NCBI GenBank assembly: GCA_030761205.1
Contig: JAULJL010000015.1
Location: forward strand, 6,198,501 to 6,262,500
Origin: Fremontodendron californicum
Taxonomy: Eukaryota; Streptophyta; Magnoliopsida; Malvales; Malvaceae
DNA: 64,000 nt
Reading direction: 5' to 3'
The notes below the pieces were generated by a model. It searched no databases, was not told the DNA's origin, and saw nothing but the letters and a program-made list of their open reading frames with translations. Shown piece by piece: positions 23,921 through 34,064 of this stretch. Position numbers and translations under genes: made by a program. Within the stretch, counting starts at the first letter, position 1, and the number at the start of each line of letters is the position of its first letter.

Positions 23921-24100
23921 TATTTGATGCACTGTCAATTTATAAGATTAAACTGACACATGTCGGGTTAAGAGCTATGGTTAAAGTTAGTGATTAGGAG
24001 TTGGTGATTAGGATTAAGAATTAGAGTTCAGTATAGAATCAATTGTCAGTACATATAGAGTTTATATATACAATCTATAGATACTGACATCAAAAACGAA
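23921..24100. repeat. Dispersed repeat with telomere-like core (copy 2)
   Basis: TATTTGATGCACTGT at 23921-23935 is identical to 9270-9284. The core 23965-24030 reads GGGTTAAG, GGTTAAAG, TTAGTGATTAGGA, that is the opposite strand sense from copy 1. The far end ACTGACATCAAAA resembles the complement of the near end, so the repeat may have short TIRs. Confidence 0.5.
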
Positions 24101-24384
24101 ACTAAAAAAAAAAATATTACTTTTCATCAATTAAAATCTTGCAAAATAAAATAAAACTGGAACAGAAGCTATATATTTTTTTATTGTGCTAAATATAAAT
24201 TAGTTTTATTTATATGGACGATACATATGAAGGAAACTTTCACACAACTCTTAAGATAAAGCGAGACATAAATTTAATGTCATAAAGGATCTATTGTCAA
24301 ATGCTATTAAGTACGTATTAACAACAAAGTAGATGCCGTAGGTGATAATCTGTGATCTTAAAGCGTTTTATACTCTCAAAAACT

Positions 24385-24916
24385 TCATTCCCTCTCATTC
24401 CGATTTACCCTTGCAGCCTCAGCCATTGTTGCCGCCACCCCACCAGACGTTGTACTCTCGTCTTGCCTGGTCGCCCGCTCTGACCGTATTACCCCTTCAG
24501 CATCTTCATCTGTCACAGCTTTATCATGGTGCAACCTTACAGAAGCATCCTGTCATAAAAAAGAAAGAAAAGGAAATTAAGTAATTATCTAATAATCTAA
24601 CTGAGGGCTCTAAAACAATTATGGAGTTTTTAATTATTACCGATAAAACGTCAGAGATGGTGATCTTATCCTCGTCTCTTGCTGCACGGGTATTGAACGT
24701 GGCCGCAGTCTGAGCAGTTGCGCTAAGGCCACCAAGTGGCCTATCACACCGGGCAGTGGCTTTCATCTCAGCCGTTTGTATTGCAACAGCATCGCTAGCC
24801 TCAATTGGTTTGTCGCCAATAGATAAAGTTGCTGCTTCTAAAGCTTCTCCCACGGTGATGGGTTCCTGGTAGGGATTTTCGTTGACCTCAGGCCTTCTTG
24901 GCTCTTCCTGGTTCAT
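24385..24916 (-). CDS. LEA-B: short SMP-family LEA protein, two exons, 146 aa
   Basis: Model: exon 1 24641-24916 (92 codons), exon 2 24385-24549 (54 codons plus stop), GT..AG, phase 0. The N-terminus (MNQEEPRRP) corresponds to the start of LEA-A exon 1, but it runs directly into the second SMP domain (QEPITVGEALEAATL..DAVAIQTAEM), so the first SMP domain and intron 1 are missing. Exon 2 gives the third domain (DKAVTDEDAEGVIRSE, TTSGGVAATMAEAARV). The frame is clean and the splice sites are good, so it is probably functional. Presumed seed or stress protectant. TE2 has inserted about 526 bp upstream of its start. Confidence 0.88.
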
Positions 24917-25046
24917 TTTTTTGCAGATAAAAAGCTTTCTCCGATGGATTGATCAGACTGATTAAAAGTGTAGAGCAAAGATAGATGGTTATATGTTAGA
25001 AGGTTTATTAGAAGAGGTGTATGAAAGTGTATGTATATATCGGCGC

Positions 25047-25104
25047 TTTATAATATAAGTTTACACGTTTTATCAAGGCTGCGAGACATTTGGAACTTGG
25101 GTTG
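25047..25104 (-). promoter_or_regulatory. LEA-B promoter block (TATA plus ACGTGT motif)
   Basis: On the gene strand, TATAAA lies near 25052-25047, preceded by AAACGTGTAA (25061-25070) and a stretch reading CCAAGTTCCA..TGTCTCGC. The same arrangement (ACGTG, then GAGACxCTTGGA on the plus strand) is seen upstream of LEA-C and LEA-D. Confidence 0.5.
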
Positions 25105-25442
25105 ACAAGTGTTTGCCATGTCATGTCTGGTTTTTGTGACTCCAAAAATACAAAGCTTGTATATAGAATTATAGATATTTATAGAAAAAAATATATAATA
25201 AATGTATTTTTTTAATTTAATAAAAATTATGTATTAAATATAATAATTTTAAAAAAATATTAATTAAACAATTTTTAATTGCGCTTATAAATATACCAAT
25301 TACCAAACAGGCATAACATTTTAAGATGCATACTTTAAAAAATATATATTTAATAAGCATAAGTTGAAAATATGAATCTATAACGTTGTAAACTTGTCAC
25401 TTAATGCCAATTGAGCAATGTTATATTTGACGTGTAACTTGC

Positions 25443-25795
25443 TGTTAGGTACCAGAGTGACGGAATAGTGTCTCACAACTAAAATAAGAGATGAGAAAAT
25501 AGGAACTGAACACACAAAATTTAACGTGGAAAACCCTCAATGAATAAAGGGAAAAACCACGGGGCAAGACTAGAAGAATTTCACTATGAGAAAATATTAC
25601 AACACCTCTCTCTAAATACTAGGAGAGAACAACCTCACAAAGAATATAAGAAAGTATACAAGAGAGGAAGAGATAATTCTTGGGATGGTTTTAATACTTC
25701 TCCTTAAGGCTCTTTATATAGCCTTCAAGGAGGAACTCCTTCGTTGCTCCCACCGATGTGGGACTTTCTTATATAAGTTCTAACAATTCTCCCAC
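25443..25795 (-). repeat. TE2 3' LTR
   Basis: TGTTAG...CTAACA, 353 bp. Contains the paired motif AACGTGGAAAACCCT..AAAAACCACGGGG (25522-25564) that recurs in the TE5 LTRs. Confidence 0.92.
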
Positions 25796-25860
25796 TTGAA
25801 GATTTGATTAAACCAATCATATCTTCACACCACTCTTTCTGTCTTGCCATTCCATGTTGC

Positions 25861-28800
25861 TTACGTTTCTGATAGACCATAGGAGGATCGACACCAAATA
25901 AACTTGTCAGTGTTGATTGGCTTTGTCATAACATCTGCTAGGTTGTCTTTGGTGTGAATCTTTTGCATATCCACACTTCCTTCTTCTACTACTTCTCGAA
26001 CAAAGTGATACTGTATACCTATATGCTTTGTCCTGGAATGAAAGGCTGGATTCCTTGCAATGTGCAAGGCACTCTGACTGTCACAATACACAATAATCTT
26101 CTGCTGCTTGTGCCCGAGTTCTTCCATTAACCTTTGTATCCATATTGCTTCCTTGCATGCTTGGGTAGCTGCCATGTACTCAGCTTCTGTAGTAGACAAA
26201 GCTACAACAGTCTGTAACTTAGATAACCAGCTTACCGCTCCTCCTGCAAGTGTGAACACATAGCCAGTAGTGGATTTCCTTTTATTAAGATCACCTGCAA
26301 AATCTGAATCAACATAACCCCTGACAACAAGTTCTGATCCTCCAAAACATAATGCAACATCTGAGGTTCCTTTAATGTATCTAAGGATCCTCTTAACAAC
26401 ATTCCAATGCTCTCTACCAGGATCTGCCATAAATCGACTGACCGCTCCCACTGCTTGTGCAATGTCTGGTCTTGTACATATCATAGCATACATAAGGCTT
26501 CCCACCGCTGATGCATACGGTACTCGAGACATTTCCATCCTCTCTGCTTCATTGCTAGGACTCATACCTGAGGATAATTTACAATTGACAGGAAGTGGGG
26601 TAGATATTGGCTTACAGTCTTGCATGTTGAAGCGTCGCAAGACCTTCCTCAGATAATTCTTTTGAGAAAGCTAAATTTTCCTGTCTTTTCTGTCTCGGTG
26701 AATTTGCATCCCTAAAATCTTGTTTGCGGGTCCCAAGTCCTTCATATCGAACTCCCTAGCCAACTGTGCCTTCAAATCTTGGATTCGATCTTTGTTGGGG
26801 CCTACCACCAACATGTCATCCACATACAACAGCAAAATAATGAAATCATTATCATCAAACCTCTTGTAGTACGTACAATGGTCTGAACTCAGTCTGTTGT
26901 ATTCAAGGCTAATTATGAAAGAATCAAATCTCTTGTACCAACATCTGGGCGCCTGCTTTAGACCGTACAGAGATTTGGTCAACCTGCAAACCAAGTTCTC
27001 TTTGCCTGTTTCAACAAAACCTTCTGGTTGGAGCATATAAATTTCTTCTTCAAGCTCTCCATGTAGAAAAGCCGTCTTTACATCTAGTTGTTCAAGATGT
27101 AAATCAAATGCAGCACACATAGCCAACACTACTCTGATAGTAGTAAGTCTGACAACTGGAGAAAATATCTCGTTGAAGTCAATACCTTCTTTCTGAGCAT
27201 ATCCTTTTACAACCAATCTAGCACGATATCGTTCTACTTGATCATTGCTATCCCGCTTGATCTTGTAGACCCATTTGTTACCAATGGCTTTTCTGCCACG
27301 TGGTAATTCCACCAGTTCCCATGTCTCGTTCTTGTGAAGAGCTTCAATTTCTTCCTGCATTGCTGTCATCCACAGAGAAGCATCTGGGCTACTAGTAGCT
27401 TCATGAAAAGTTGATGGCTCTCCATCCTCTGTTAAAAGACAGTATGCAACATTGCTCTCCGTAACATACTCCGTGTGCCAATTTGGAGGCCTTCTCTCAC
27501 GAGTTGACCGTCGAACTTCTACAGCCTCGGACTCAACTGGTTCTGGTACCTCATGCTCTGGTTCTGCTTCAGAAGAATCATCTTCTTGAGAATTTCTATC
27601 CATCTGCACTGTAGCAGTCTCTTTTGAAGTGTTGTCATTTGTTTGCTCACTTTGCAGTTCATTTTCTGCAAAAACTACATCTCTGCTGACAACAACCTTG
27701 CTGGCAGTGGGATCCCACAGGCGATACCCCTTAACACCGTCAGCATAACCCAAGAATATATATTTTCTGGATTTTGGATCCAGCTTTGTTCTTTCTTGGG
27801 AGTTGTACATCACGTACACAGGACATCCAAACACATGTAGAGAAGAATAATCAGCTGGCTTTCCTTTCCACATTTCCATAGGCGTCTTCAAACCAATCGC
27901 CGTTGATGGTGATCGATTTATCACATAACAGGTGGTTTTGACTGCTTCTGCCCAGAAAGATTTGGCCAATCCCGCTGTTCTCAGCATGGCTCTTGTTCTA
28001 TCTAGGAGAGTTCTGTTCATCCGCTCTGCTACACCATTCTGTTGAGGCGTATGTGCAACCGTGAATTGTCTCATAATACCCTCTTTCTTACAGAATGCTA
28101 GAAAGTTACCGTCTACATATTCTCCTCCATTGTCTGTCCTCAAGCACTTGATTCTTTTCCCAGTTTCAAGCTCTACTTGTGCTTTGAACTCCTTGAATAC
28201 TGGAAACACATCAGACTTCTTCTTGATTGGGTACACCCATAATCTCCTGGAATAGTCATCAATGAATGATACAAAATACTTTGCTCCACCCAGGGATATT
28301 TCTGGTGACTCCCACACATCAGAATGGATTAAGTCCAGTATGTGTTTACTTCTTGTAGTTACTTTAGCAAACTTCAATCTATGCTGCTTGCTTATCACAC
28401 AGTGCTCACAGAAAGGTAAATTGACCATCTTGAGCCCGGGCAGGAGATTGCGTTCTGCAAGGACTTTCAAGACTCGCTCTGACATATGGCCTAATCTGCG
28501 ATGCCACATCATCGTCGTTTCTTCTTGGCTGGCTGCTGCAACTGATGCATCTGCCTCTTGCAACGTCTCTCCCAAAAGCATGTATAGATTGCTTGTGATC
28601 TTCTCTGCTTTCATCACCACAAGGTTTCCTTTCACTACTTTCAATATTCCACATTCAGTGTGGATCTTGCACCCGAGGTCATCCAATTGTCCAATTGACA
28701 ATAAGTTCTTCTTTAAGCCCTTCACATGTCGTACCCCTTGAATTTTGCGAACAGTACCATCATGCATTTTTAATCTGATGGTACCGACTCCAGCAATATC

Positions 28801-29781
28801 TAAGGCGTGATCATTTCCCATGAACACAGATCCTTCCGAAATAGGTTCATAAGTGCAAAACCAATCTCGGTGTGGAGTCATGTGCCATGTCGCACCTGAA
28901 TCCATTATCCAGACATCATTGAGTTTCTTTCCGCCTTTAGAACTAGTCGCTGCTTCACTATACAAGATTTCTCCATCATCTGAGGTACTTGCAACACAAC
29001 CTTGGGAGGTTGATGTTTCAGAATTCTTTTCTCCACCCTTCTTATTATGCCAACACTCCTTCTTCGAGTGCCCTCTCATGCCACAATTGTAGCATTTAAG
29101 ATTCTTCCTTCTTCGAGATTTTGATCTACCATGATTCTGACTCCCACTGGAGCCACGTTCTGTTGATCTGCCTCTCATCACCGTTAAGGCCTCTGCTTGC
29201 TTTGAATTTTCTGACATTTCCTCCTTATTCTTGCGCCTGGATTCTTCTTCAAGAATAGCACCGGCAACATTATCAAAGTGAAGAGAGTCACTAACATTGT
29301 TATTTGTGATGTTGATGATGAGTTGATCATACGAATCTGGTAAACTCTGAAGTAGAAGTTCCGCACGTTCATTTTCCGCTATTTTGAAATCTGATGCTGT
29401 GAGTTGAGCAAATAGCGTATTCAGAGTGTTGATGTGATCCGTTACCGACGTGGATTCACTCATTCGAAGAGTGTAGAGTTTCCTCTTCAAGAATATTCTG
29501 GTGTGAAGTGACTTCACCTCGTACAATTTGTTTAGAACATCCCAAATCTCCTTTGCAGTCTTCTTCTCTGCAACACTTGACAAAACTGAATCCGCCATTG
29601 CTAGGTGCAGATTGGCAACAGCATTGTCATCCTTCTCTTTCCACTTTTCATCAGTCATTTCTGTGGGTCTACTTGCAATTGCTTCTAGACAATTATCCTT
29701 CCTCAAAATTGCTCTTATCTTCAATTTCCACAAGGAGAAATTTCTCCCACTGAACTTCTTTATCTCGAATTTTGCTGCCAT
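25861..29781 (-). pseudogene. TE2 copia gag-pol, interrupted by a single stop
   Basis: Upstream part 26671-29781 (1036 codons): gag, CCHC knuckle at residues 230-243, protease WIMDSG, integrase finger (HRRLGH, FCEHC), integrase core (HSDVW, TDNGGEY, TPQQNGVAERMNR) and RT with LLLYVDDM. Downstream part 25861-26670: end of RT and RNase H (GYVDSDFAGD, TTEAEYMAA, CDSQSALHIA). The two parts are in the same frame, separated only by TAG at 26671-26673 in the context RKDRKI-stop-LSQKNY, where relatives have Trp (a one-base change). The RT catalytic motif lies before the stop, but RNase H is lost unless the stop is read through. Otherwise it looks recent and complete. Confidence 0.92.
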
Positions 29782-30228
29782 GGTTGTACACGAACTGAAG
29801 CGAGTTACACTATTTCACCGTGAATAGTACCGTATACGTGAACAGTATTGTACGTATGTCGTACACTAGAACAAATCCAGTATACGTTAACAATTACTGC
29901 AAAAGTATACAACCACACGTATGAATAATAACCGTATCTGTGAATAGTACAGTACAATTGAATAGCCCGTATACTGGAACAGTGACCGTAGCCCGTGAAT
30001 AGTGCACCAGGTAGGTTCCCAGGAAAGAGAGGTGGGTCACTGATAGACACACTTAAATACCAAGTCTTTCCTAGCCAGAACTTCCCTAGACACTTTCACA
30101 CTACCACACTTTATTTCCAGCAACAAGAATAATTCTTTTCTGATGTGGAAGATCAGACAATACTGCAACCACAGAGCATACTAAGAACCAACACTTTCAC
30201 TGCAGCGGAATAAGGACCACGAACCAAT
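29782..30228 (-). other. TE2 untranslated leader with degenerate short repeats
   Basis: Between primer binding site and gag. From 29815 to 30005 it is made of imperfect units around GTGAATAGTACCGTATAC and GTGAACAGT/GGAACAGT, seen on both strands. Confidence 0.6.
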
Positions 30229-30240
30229 GGCTCTGATACC
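30229..30240 (-). other. TE2 primer binding site
   Basis: TGGTATCAGAGC on the element strand, complementary to tRNA-Met 3' end, two to three bases from the 5' LTR. Confidence 0.88.
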
Positions 30241-30242
30241 AC

Positions 30243-30595
30243 TGTTAGGTACCAGAGTGACGGAATAGTGTCTCACAACTAAAATAAGAGATGAGAAAAT
30301 AGGAACTGAACACACAAAATTTAACGTGGAAAACCCTCAATGAATAAAGGGAAAAACCACGGGGCAAGACTAGAAGAATTTCACTATGAGAAAATATTAC
30401 AACACCTCTCTCTAAATACTAGGAGAGAACAACCTCACAAAGAATATAAGAAAGTATACAAGAGAGGAAGAGATAATTCTTGGGATGGTTTTAATACTTC
30501 TCCTTAAGGCTCTTTATATAGCCTTCAAGGAGGAACTCCTTCGTTGCTCCCACCGATGTGGGACTTTCTTATATAAGTTCTAACACTTGCATCTA
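30243..30595 (-). repeat. TE2 5' LTR
   Basis: 353 bp, apparently identical to 25443-25795; a TATATAG-type TATA motif lies near 30516. Confidence 0.92.
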
Positions 30596-30600
30596 ATAAG

Positions 30601-32779
30601 ACTCTAATACAATTTTTAAATGCTTAAAATTAAAAATTAGAAACGCCTAAATGTTTAATACTAAAAGCATACCATAAAATTCTGAGTAAATGATAACAAT
30701 TAGTAATATTCTCAAGATCACTTTTCAAAAAAAATAAAAAATATCAAGTCAAGATCTAATCAAGTATTAGACAATGTCATTTCTACTTTAAATTTTAATT
30801 AGTACTTTAATTTCGCTATATATCTTAATTTACTATAATAAATAAAAAGATTAGTAACTTCTTCGGAAGCAAATTATATTCGCATTAGTGAAGTCAAAGC
30901 GGGATAAATTTTGGTGAGAAACAATATCATCTTTTAACTTTAGATCTTAATTAATTAATGCAATATTAAACATTTGGAATAAAGATTGTTGTATTGTAAC
31001 AGCGATGAGATATTATTCGCGATAAAGACCTAACATGACATTTCTCATAGTTTTGTAACGAAAAGATTTCGTGTTTCCTATAAGCACACTAATAAACAAA
31101 GGGTTTTGTTAAAAGTAGACACTTTTTAAGATTAGTTAATATATTATTTATAATAAATGTACTGTATTAATTATAAAAATTGACAATTTTATTTATCATT
31201 TTCAATGCAATGAATGAAAATATTATCACATATAGTAATCTTAAAAAGTGTCCATAAAATACTTGTTCGCAAAATTCATAAAGAAAATATATATTTTTCT
31301 CTTTTCACTTTTCTTCTCACATGACTTTCCATTTTTCTAGTTTTTTATTCAAACTATCAAATAAAGCGTTGGGAAAATAAAAACATCAAATTCATTTGAG
31401 AATAATTGCTCAATGATCTAATAGACAAAAGTAATATGAAAAAGAGAAATGAAGAATTAAAAAATATTAAAAAGAAAATTGCAAAGACTTAAATACCCTT
31501 AATACAATCCTTTTCCTTTTTCTTATTATTTATCTCATCTTTTTTTTTTAATAATTTTTTTTAGCAAATAAATCTTCCCAAATTTATTCACAAATAATTT
31601 TTTTAATATATAGATTAAAAGAATCCTTAAAATAAAAATGGTAAAGTAATCAAAGGCAAAGAGAAATTTGCTTCTTTCATTAAGAATAACTAAGTCTTTC
31701 CGATTTCCTTTATAAAAATTTTAAAATTTTAGATTTCTTTTTTACAAATTATTTTTACATATTAGACCATTAAACAATAATATATTTTAGAAGGCATGTT
31801 TTTCAAATTTACCCTAAAGCTTTTATGTTTTACCCTGTCAAAAATTGAGGCCACACTTGTCTATAACTACATTAAGCATTGTTACTCTTAAGCGCTATTT
31901 ATGGTTTAAATTTTGGTTTTTAACGACTTATATAATTATGAACAAGTATTACGTAAAGAGATCTAATTTTATATGTTTTTATAATTTTTTACACGATTTA
32001 TATTTATTTAATTCAATCATATACGAAATGCTCTAAATCGTGTAAATTAAATTTCGAATAAACAAAAACTATTTAATTATTTATTTGATGTAAAAAAAAT
32101 TTAATCGTTAAATATATATCGAAAAGATAATATTTTTGGATCGACATGATATAAAATATCACATCGATTCGAAACTTTACAAGTATGATAATGTGATTAT
32201 ATTAATAAATCTAACTTTTGATTTGTTAAAATTGCTAAAGTCTAACAATCGATTTGTTAAAATAACTAATCCCATAATCGAGTTGTTAAAATATTAATTA
32301 TACATAAAATTATAAAAAACGTGTAAAATTAATTAATTTTAGATTAATGTAAATCCATCTCTTCATTATTAAAATAAATACATAAAATAAAAAAAAATAA
32401 AATAAATCAACCAATTAACCAACATTAGTAAACATATACAACATAAAATTGAAAGTAATCCACCAACAATAGAACTTGGAAGTTGAGATAACTCAATATT
32501 CCAAAAGCTCCTAGCTACTAAACTAAACTCATGGCCACAAGTATTTCTAATTTTTTTTCTTGGAGCTTCCATTTTGGACAGCCAAGTTTTGAACCAAAAG
32601 GACCATGAAAATTTATTAATGATTCAAAGGAAATTAACTTCAGAACACGGCCAAGATACTATAAATTACTCCATCTCCATAACGGACTCCTTGACTTGCT
32701 ACAAATTTTAAAAACAAAACCTGTAACAGAGCTACAATAAAACGCTTAAATACAGGCCAGGCTTCACGCGCTGTCATCC
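30601..32779. other. Intergenic DNA, no gene recognised
   Basis: AT-rich. Contains an M1-type MITE at about 31122-31279. The last 200 bp are the likely 3' UTR of LEA-C. Small frames near 31845 and 32369 have no recognisable domain. Confidence 0.6.
31122..31279. repeat. MITE-like element, family M1 (copy at 31 kb)
   Basis: Inverted ends: TTTTGTTAAAAGTAGACAC with TTTTTAAGATTAGT on the left, and on the right a sequence whose complement gives TTTTGCGAACAAGTATTTT, GGACACTTTTTAAGATTACT. About 158 bp, no coding capacity. Confidence 0.65.
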
Positions 32780-32942
32780 CTAATCCTGCAGGTTTACCCT
32801 AGCAGCTTTTGCCATCGTATCTGCCACTCCACCAGGCGTGGCAACGGCTTCAGGCTTGCCTCTCAGCTCTGCACCTCTCACCTCCTCAGCATCTTCACTT
32901 GTCACAGCTTTATCTTGAGCCAACTTTGAAGCAGCATCCTAT

Positions 32943-33439
32943 TGTTGAATATGGCTCAAAGATTAACCAAGGCCACCAACCAAGGTCAATAATGGAGGAG
33001 CCACCAACCAAGTTGGTGGATGGTAGACCAAGATAGTTGGTGGATGGTGGCTACTTTGTTTGCCACTAGCTAGGTGTTCCCACCATGATAGTTGGTGGAT
33101 GGTGGCTACTTTGTTTGCCACTAGCTATGTGTTCACACCATGGATGGTGCCTATAAAAGGCCATGTAGAGTAAGAGAGAAAAATGTGTGAGTTAAGAGTT
33201 TAAGAGTTGAAGCAAATACTCTGAGCTTATTAGAGTTTTCTGGTATTGTTGAGTTGTGAGTTCAGTGCTAGCATAGCACCTTGAATTGTGTATATGTTTG
33301 TACTCCATCTCCATTAATACAAAGCTTCAAGCTCCTCCTCCCGTGGATGTAAGCACACTTGCTGAACCACGTAAAATATCGGTGTTATTTCATTGTGTTT
33401 AAATCGGTTTTAGTAATCTCGATTTAGTTCCGCACAACA
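32943..33439 (+). repeat. TE3 5' LTR
   Basis: TGTTGA...ACAACA. It holds a tandem repeat of about 55 bp (GTTGGTGGATGGTGGCTAC units, about 33015-33130), probably U3 enhancer repeats, a TATA box CCTATAAAAGG near 33150, and CCACGTAAAATATC at 33367-33380. Confidence 0.93.
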
Positions 33440-33442
33440 AAT

Positions 33443-33454
33443 TGGTATCAGAGC
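33443..33454 (+). other. TE3 primer binding site
   Basis: TGGTATCAGAGC, complementary to tRNA-Met 3' end, three bases after the 5' LTR. Confidence 0.92.
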
Positions 33455-33574
33455 CAAATTTTACGTAAAACCGAGTTTGTTCGATTCTGTCCGTTTTTTC
33501 AAAAGTGCTCCAATTTGTGTTTTGAAAATACCAGGTTGAAGAGGTCGTCGAAAGGAGTGCAGCAGAATCAACCG

Positions 33575-33805
33575 GAGCGCCAGAAGCCGCCGCACGCGCC
33601 CGCACGCGCCGCCAGAAGAAGCGCCCACGCGCCTCACGCGCCCACACGCCGCACGCGCCGCTGGAGGTTGCAGACGCGTGAAGACCACGCGCCGCACGCG
33701 CCATCCAGAGGTTGAAGACGCGTGACCTCACGCGCCCCACGCGCCGATCACCAAACAGCCTCCACGCGCCCCACGCGCCGCCGCACGCGCCCCACGCGCC
33801 GCCGT
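33575..33805 (+). repeat. GC-rich CACGCGCC array in TE3 leader
   Basis: About 230 bp of untranslated leader made largely of CACGCGCC, CGCACGCGCC and GACGCGTGA units, far richer in CpG than anything else nearby. A similar array is in TE4 (41995-42225). Open frames through it on both strands are composition artefacts. Confidence 0.85.
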
Positions 33806-34064
33806 AGCTCCGACCAACTTTTTCGGGCCATTTTTTGAGCCGTTTCCGAACACTATTCCGAGACTTTTCCGAGCCGGTTGAGCTAAACCGAGTCCATTTC
33901 GAGCCACTTGTAGCAGAATATTCGCAGAATATTCACCGTGTGTCCAAAATTTACACAGTTGGACCCGTTTCTGGCTATTTCGACTATTCCGGACTCAACC
34001 GCGGCATCCGTTTTTCCATACAGGTAACGGAAAAACTCTGAGTTGGTAATTTTGTTTTATTACC

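Larger units (their letters stand above)
21009..24384. other. Intergenic DNA with small transposons
   Basis: Contains the hAT MITE 21554-21845 inside an older GC-richer repeat (about 21105-21872), a (TA)n tract at 22080-22106, diverged repeats carrying ACAAAATATTTTAT at about 23290-23560, and the telomere-like repeat at 23921-24100. No gene recognised; otherwise extremely AT-rich. Confidence 0.6.
25443..30595 (-). mobile_element. TE2: Ty1/copia retrotransposon, one nonsense codon
   Basis: LTRs of 353 bp at 25443-25795 and 30243-30595, identical as far as I can compare by eye. Exact 5-bp target duplication CTTGC at 25438-25442 and 30596-30600. Primer binding site next to the right LTR (about 30229-30240), polypurine tract about 25796-25806. 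The coding frame 25861-29781 is continuous apart from a TAG at 26671-26673. It lies between LEA-B and LEA-C. Confidence 0.95.

Noticed and set aside
32369..32572. 67-codon minus-strand frame with a hydrophobic C-terminus
   Set aside because: The hydrophobic end comes from AT-rich sequence; no family recognised and no promoter context.
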